Position numbers and translations under genes: made by a program
Assembly: GCA_023395435.1 (NCBI GenBank)
Contig: JAEWZG010000001.1
Location: forward strand, 1 to 5,132
Length of the DNA stretch: 5,132 bases
Direction: 5' to 3'
From: Bacillota bacterium
GTDB lineage: Bacteria > Bacillota > Clostridia > Oscillospirales > Ruminococcaceae
In this document: positions 4,075 to 5,132 of the stretch, piece by piece
How positions within the stretch are numbered: the first letter of the stretch is position 1
Layout of the letters: every line of letters starts with the position of its first letter
Notes under the pieces: generated by a model
Told to the model about the DNA's origin: nothing
Seen by the model: only the letters and a program-made list of their open reading frames with translations
Databases searched by the model: none

Positions 4075-5132
4075 TTAGTTGATAATTGTCTTTTCTGTCT
4101 CTTTGTTAAAGAGGTGAATTCTGTTTGGATCGATAGCAACAGTGTATTCCTGCTGTGGACGAGCAGTAGAACGAGGTGAAACTCTTGCTGTAAGTGGAAT
4201 ACCTTCACATGTGAGGTAAAGATAAGTTTCAGCACCCATGATTTCTGTAACTTCAACCATACAGTTGATTACGCCTGTTGTAGCATTTGAAAGGAACATG
4301 TCTTCGTCGTGTATTGATTCTGGACGAACACCAAGAACAACTTCCTGATCAACAAGTCCTGAAAGTGCTTCATCATCAGCTTTTCCTTCTGGGATTTCAA
4401 CACTATATTTCTTTTCAGTACCGAATTCAACGATGTATTTACCGTCAACCTTGCGAAGAACTGAATCGATAAAGTTCATCTGAGGTGAACCGATAAATCC
4501 AGCAACGAACTGGTTAACTGGGTTCTGGTAAAGGTTTGTTGGGGAGTCAATCTGCTGGATGTAACCATCCTTCATAACACAGATTCTATCACCCATTGTC
4601 ATAGCTTCTGTCTGGTCATGAGTAACGTAGATAAATGTTGTTCCAAGTTTTGTATGGAGCTTTGAAATCTCTGTTCTCATCTGAGCACGGAGCTTAGCAT
4701 CGAGGTTTGAAAGTGGCTCGTCAAGTAAGAATACCTGTGGCTCACGAACAATAGCACGACCCAAAGCAACACGCTGTCTCTGTCCACCTGATAGAGCCTT
4801 TGGCTTTCTGTCAAGGAGGTGTGATATGTCAAGGATTCTTGCAGCTTCTTCTACCTTACGAACGATTTCAGCCTTTGGAACTTTTCTGAGCTTCAAGCCA
4901 AATGCCATATTCTCAAAAACAGTCATGTGTGGATAAAGCGCATAGTTCTGGAAAACCATTGCTATATCACGATCTTTTGGAGCAACATCATTTACAAGGC
5001 GATCACCTATGTAAAGCTCACCTTCAGAAATATCTTCAAGACCTGCAATCATTCTTAATGTTGTGGATTTACCGCAACCTGATGGTCCAACAAGAATGAT
5101 AAATTCCTTATCCTTAATTTCCATGTTGAAAT
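4075..5132 (-). CDS. ugpC: MsmX/UgpC/MalK-type sugar ABC importer ATPase (5' end outside window)
   Basis: Cytoplasmic ATPase subunit that energises carbohydrate ABC importers. Motifs, numbered from the methionine at 5124-5122: Walker A GPSGCGKST 13-21, Q-loop Q59, signature LSGGQ 111-115, Walker B VFLLDE 131-136, D-loop SNLD 139-142 and H-loop H169. The MalK-type regulatory C-terminal region follows, with GFIGSPQMNF at 209-218 and GVRPE at 265-269. The methionine at 5124 is not the start: the frame stays open to the edge, reading F-N-M-E-I-K-D-K, which matches the interior DFN-L-EIKDKEF of relatives. Roughly 20-25 N-terminal residues should therefore lie beyond 5132. A strong terminator follows and no permease or binding-protein gene is downstream, which fits the Firmicute pattern of one shared ATPase (MsmX) serving several sugar transporters. 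Upstream genes are unseen, so that is an inference. UgpC is the usual automatic name and does not prove glycerol-phosphate transport; msmX is an equally fair symbol. Confidence 0.95.
   Translation of the reverse strand, partial: FNMEIKDKEFIILVGPSGCGKSTTLRMIAGLEDISEGELYIGDRLVNDVAPKDRDIAMVFQNYALYPHMTVFENMAFGLKLRKVPKAEIVRKVEEAARILDISHLLDRKPKALSGGQRQRVALGRAIVREPQVFLLDEPLSNLDAKLRAQMRTEISKLHTKLGTTFIYVTHDQTEAMTMGDRICVMKDGYIQQIDSPTNLYQNPVNQFVAGFIGSPQMNFIDSVLRKVDGKYIVEFGTEKKYSVEIPEGKADDEALSGLVDQEVVLGVRPESIHDEDMFLSNATTGVINCMVEVTEIMGAETYLYLTCEGIPLTARVSPRSTARPQQEYTVAIDPNRIHLFNKETEKTIIN

Noticed and set aside
4014..4256. 80-codon minus-strand open frame running through the terminator
   Set aside because: It is a shifted frame of the ABC ATPase 3' end and crosses the terminator hairpin; no family features.

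Overview
The window looks like a piece of a low-GC, spore-former-type Firmicute chromosome, most likely class Clostridia (an Oscillospiraceae or Ruminococcus/Eubacterium relative). The signs are AT-rich intergenic DNA, strong AGGAGGTGAT-type Shine-Dalgarno sites, TTG start codons, an MsmX-type sugar ABC ATPase and small lysine/asparagine-rich hypothetical proteins of a style I recall from Clostridia. This placement is inference, because no marker gene is present. There is no mobile element, CRISPR array, tRNA or rRNA.

Layout. A YfcE-type metallophosphoesterase lies on the minus strand at 53-529, with its own promoter and a TTG start. Across an 84-bp divergent spacer containing a perfect 9-bp inverted repeat, a plus-strand operon of three uncharacterised genes begins (614-853, 888-1289, 1276-1854). 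The second and third genes overlap by 14 bp, and the third starts at a TTG whose ribosome site lies inside the second. A hairpin at 1866-1895 separates this operon from a monocistronic flavin-type (PNPOx-like) protein at 1948-2424, which has a good sigma-A promoter at 1879-1907. A bidirectional terminator with a C(UUCG)G tetraloop at 2424-2453 is shared with the convergent yjeM-like amino-acid permease (minus, 2457-3935). Upstream of yjeM, a terminator specific to the minus strand (4022-4058) ends a MalK/UgpC/MsmX-type ATPase gene (minus, 4075 to the right edge). That gene is cut by the window end, and its true start is not visible.

How they fit together. Most of these are independent short transcription units: phosphoesterase, flavoprotein, amino-acid antiporter and sugar-uptake ATPase. 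The only multi-gene operon is the uncharacterised trio, which is the best candidate here for an undescribed system. Its members are a small helical protein with an STI1-like tail, a two-part helical protein with a conserved-looking C-terminal block, and a protein with a charged N-terminal helix, a disordered His/Asn-rich middle and a hydrophobic C-terminal tail that may attach to a membrane. They probably work together, but nothing in the sequence fixes a function.
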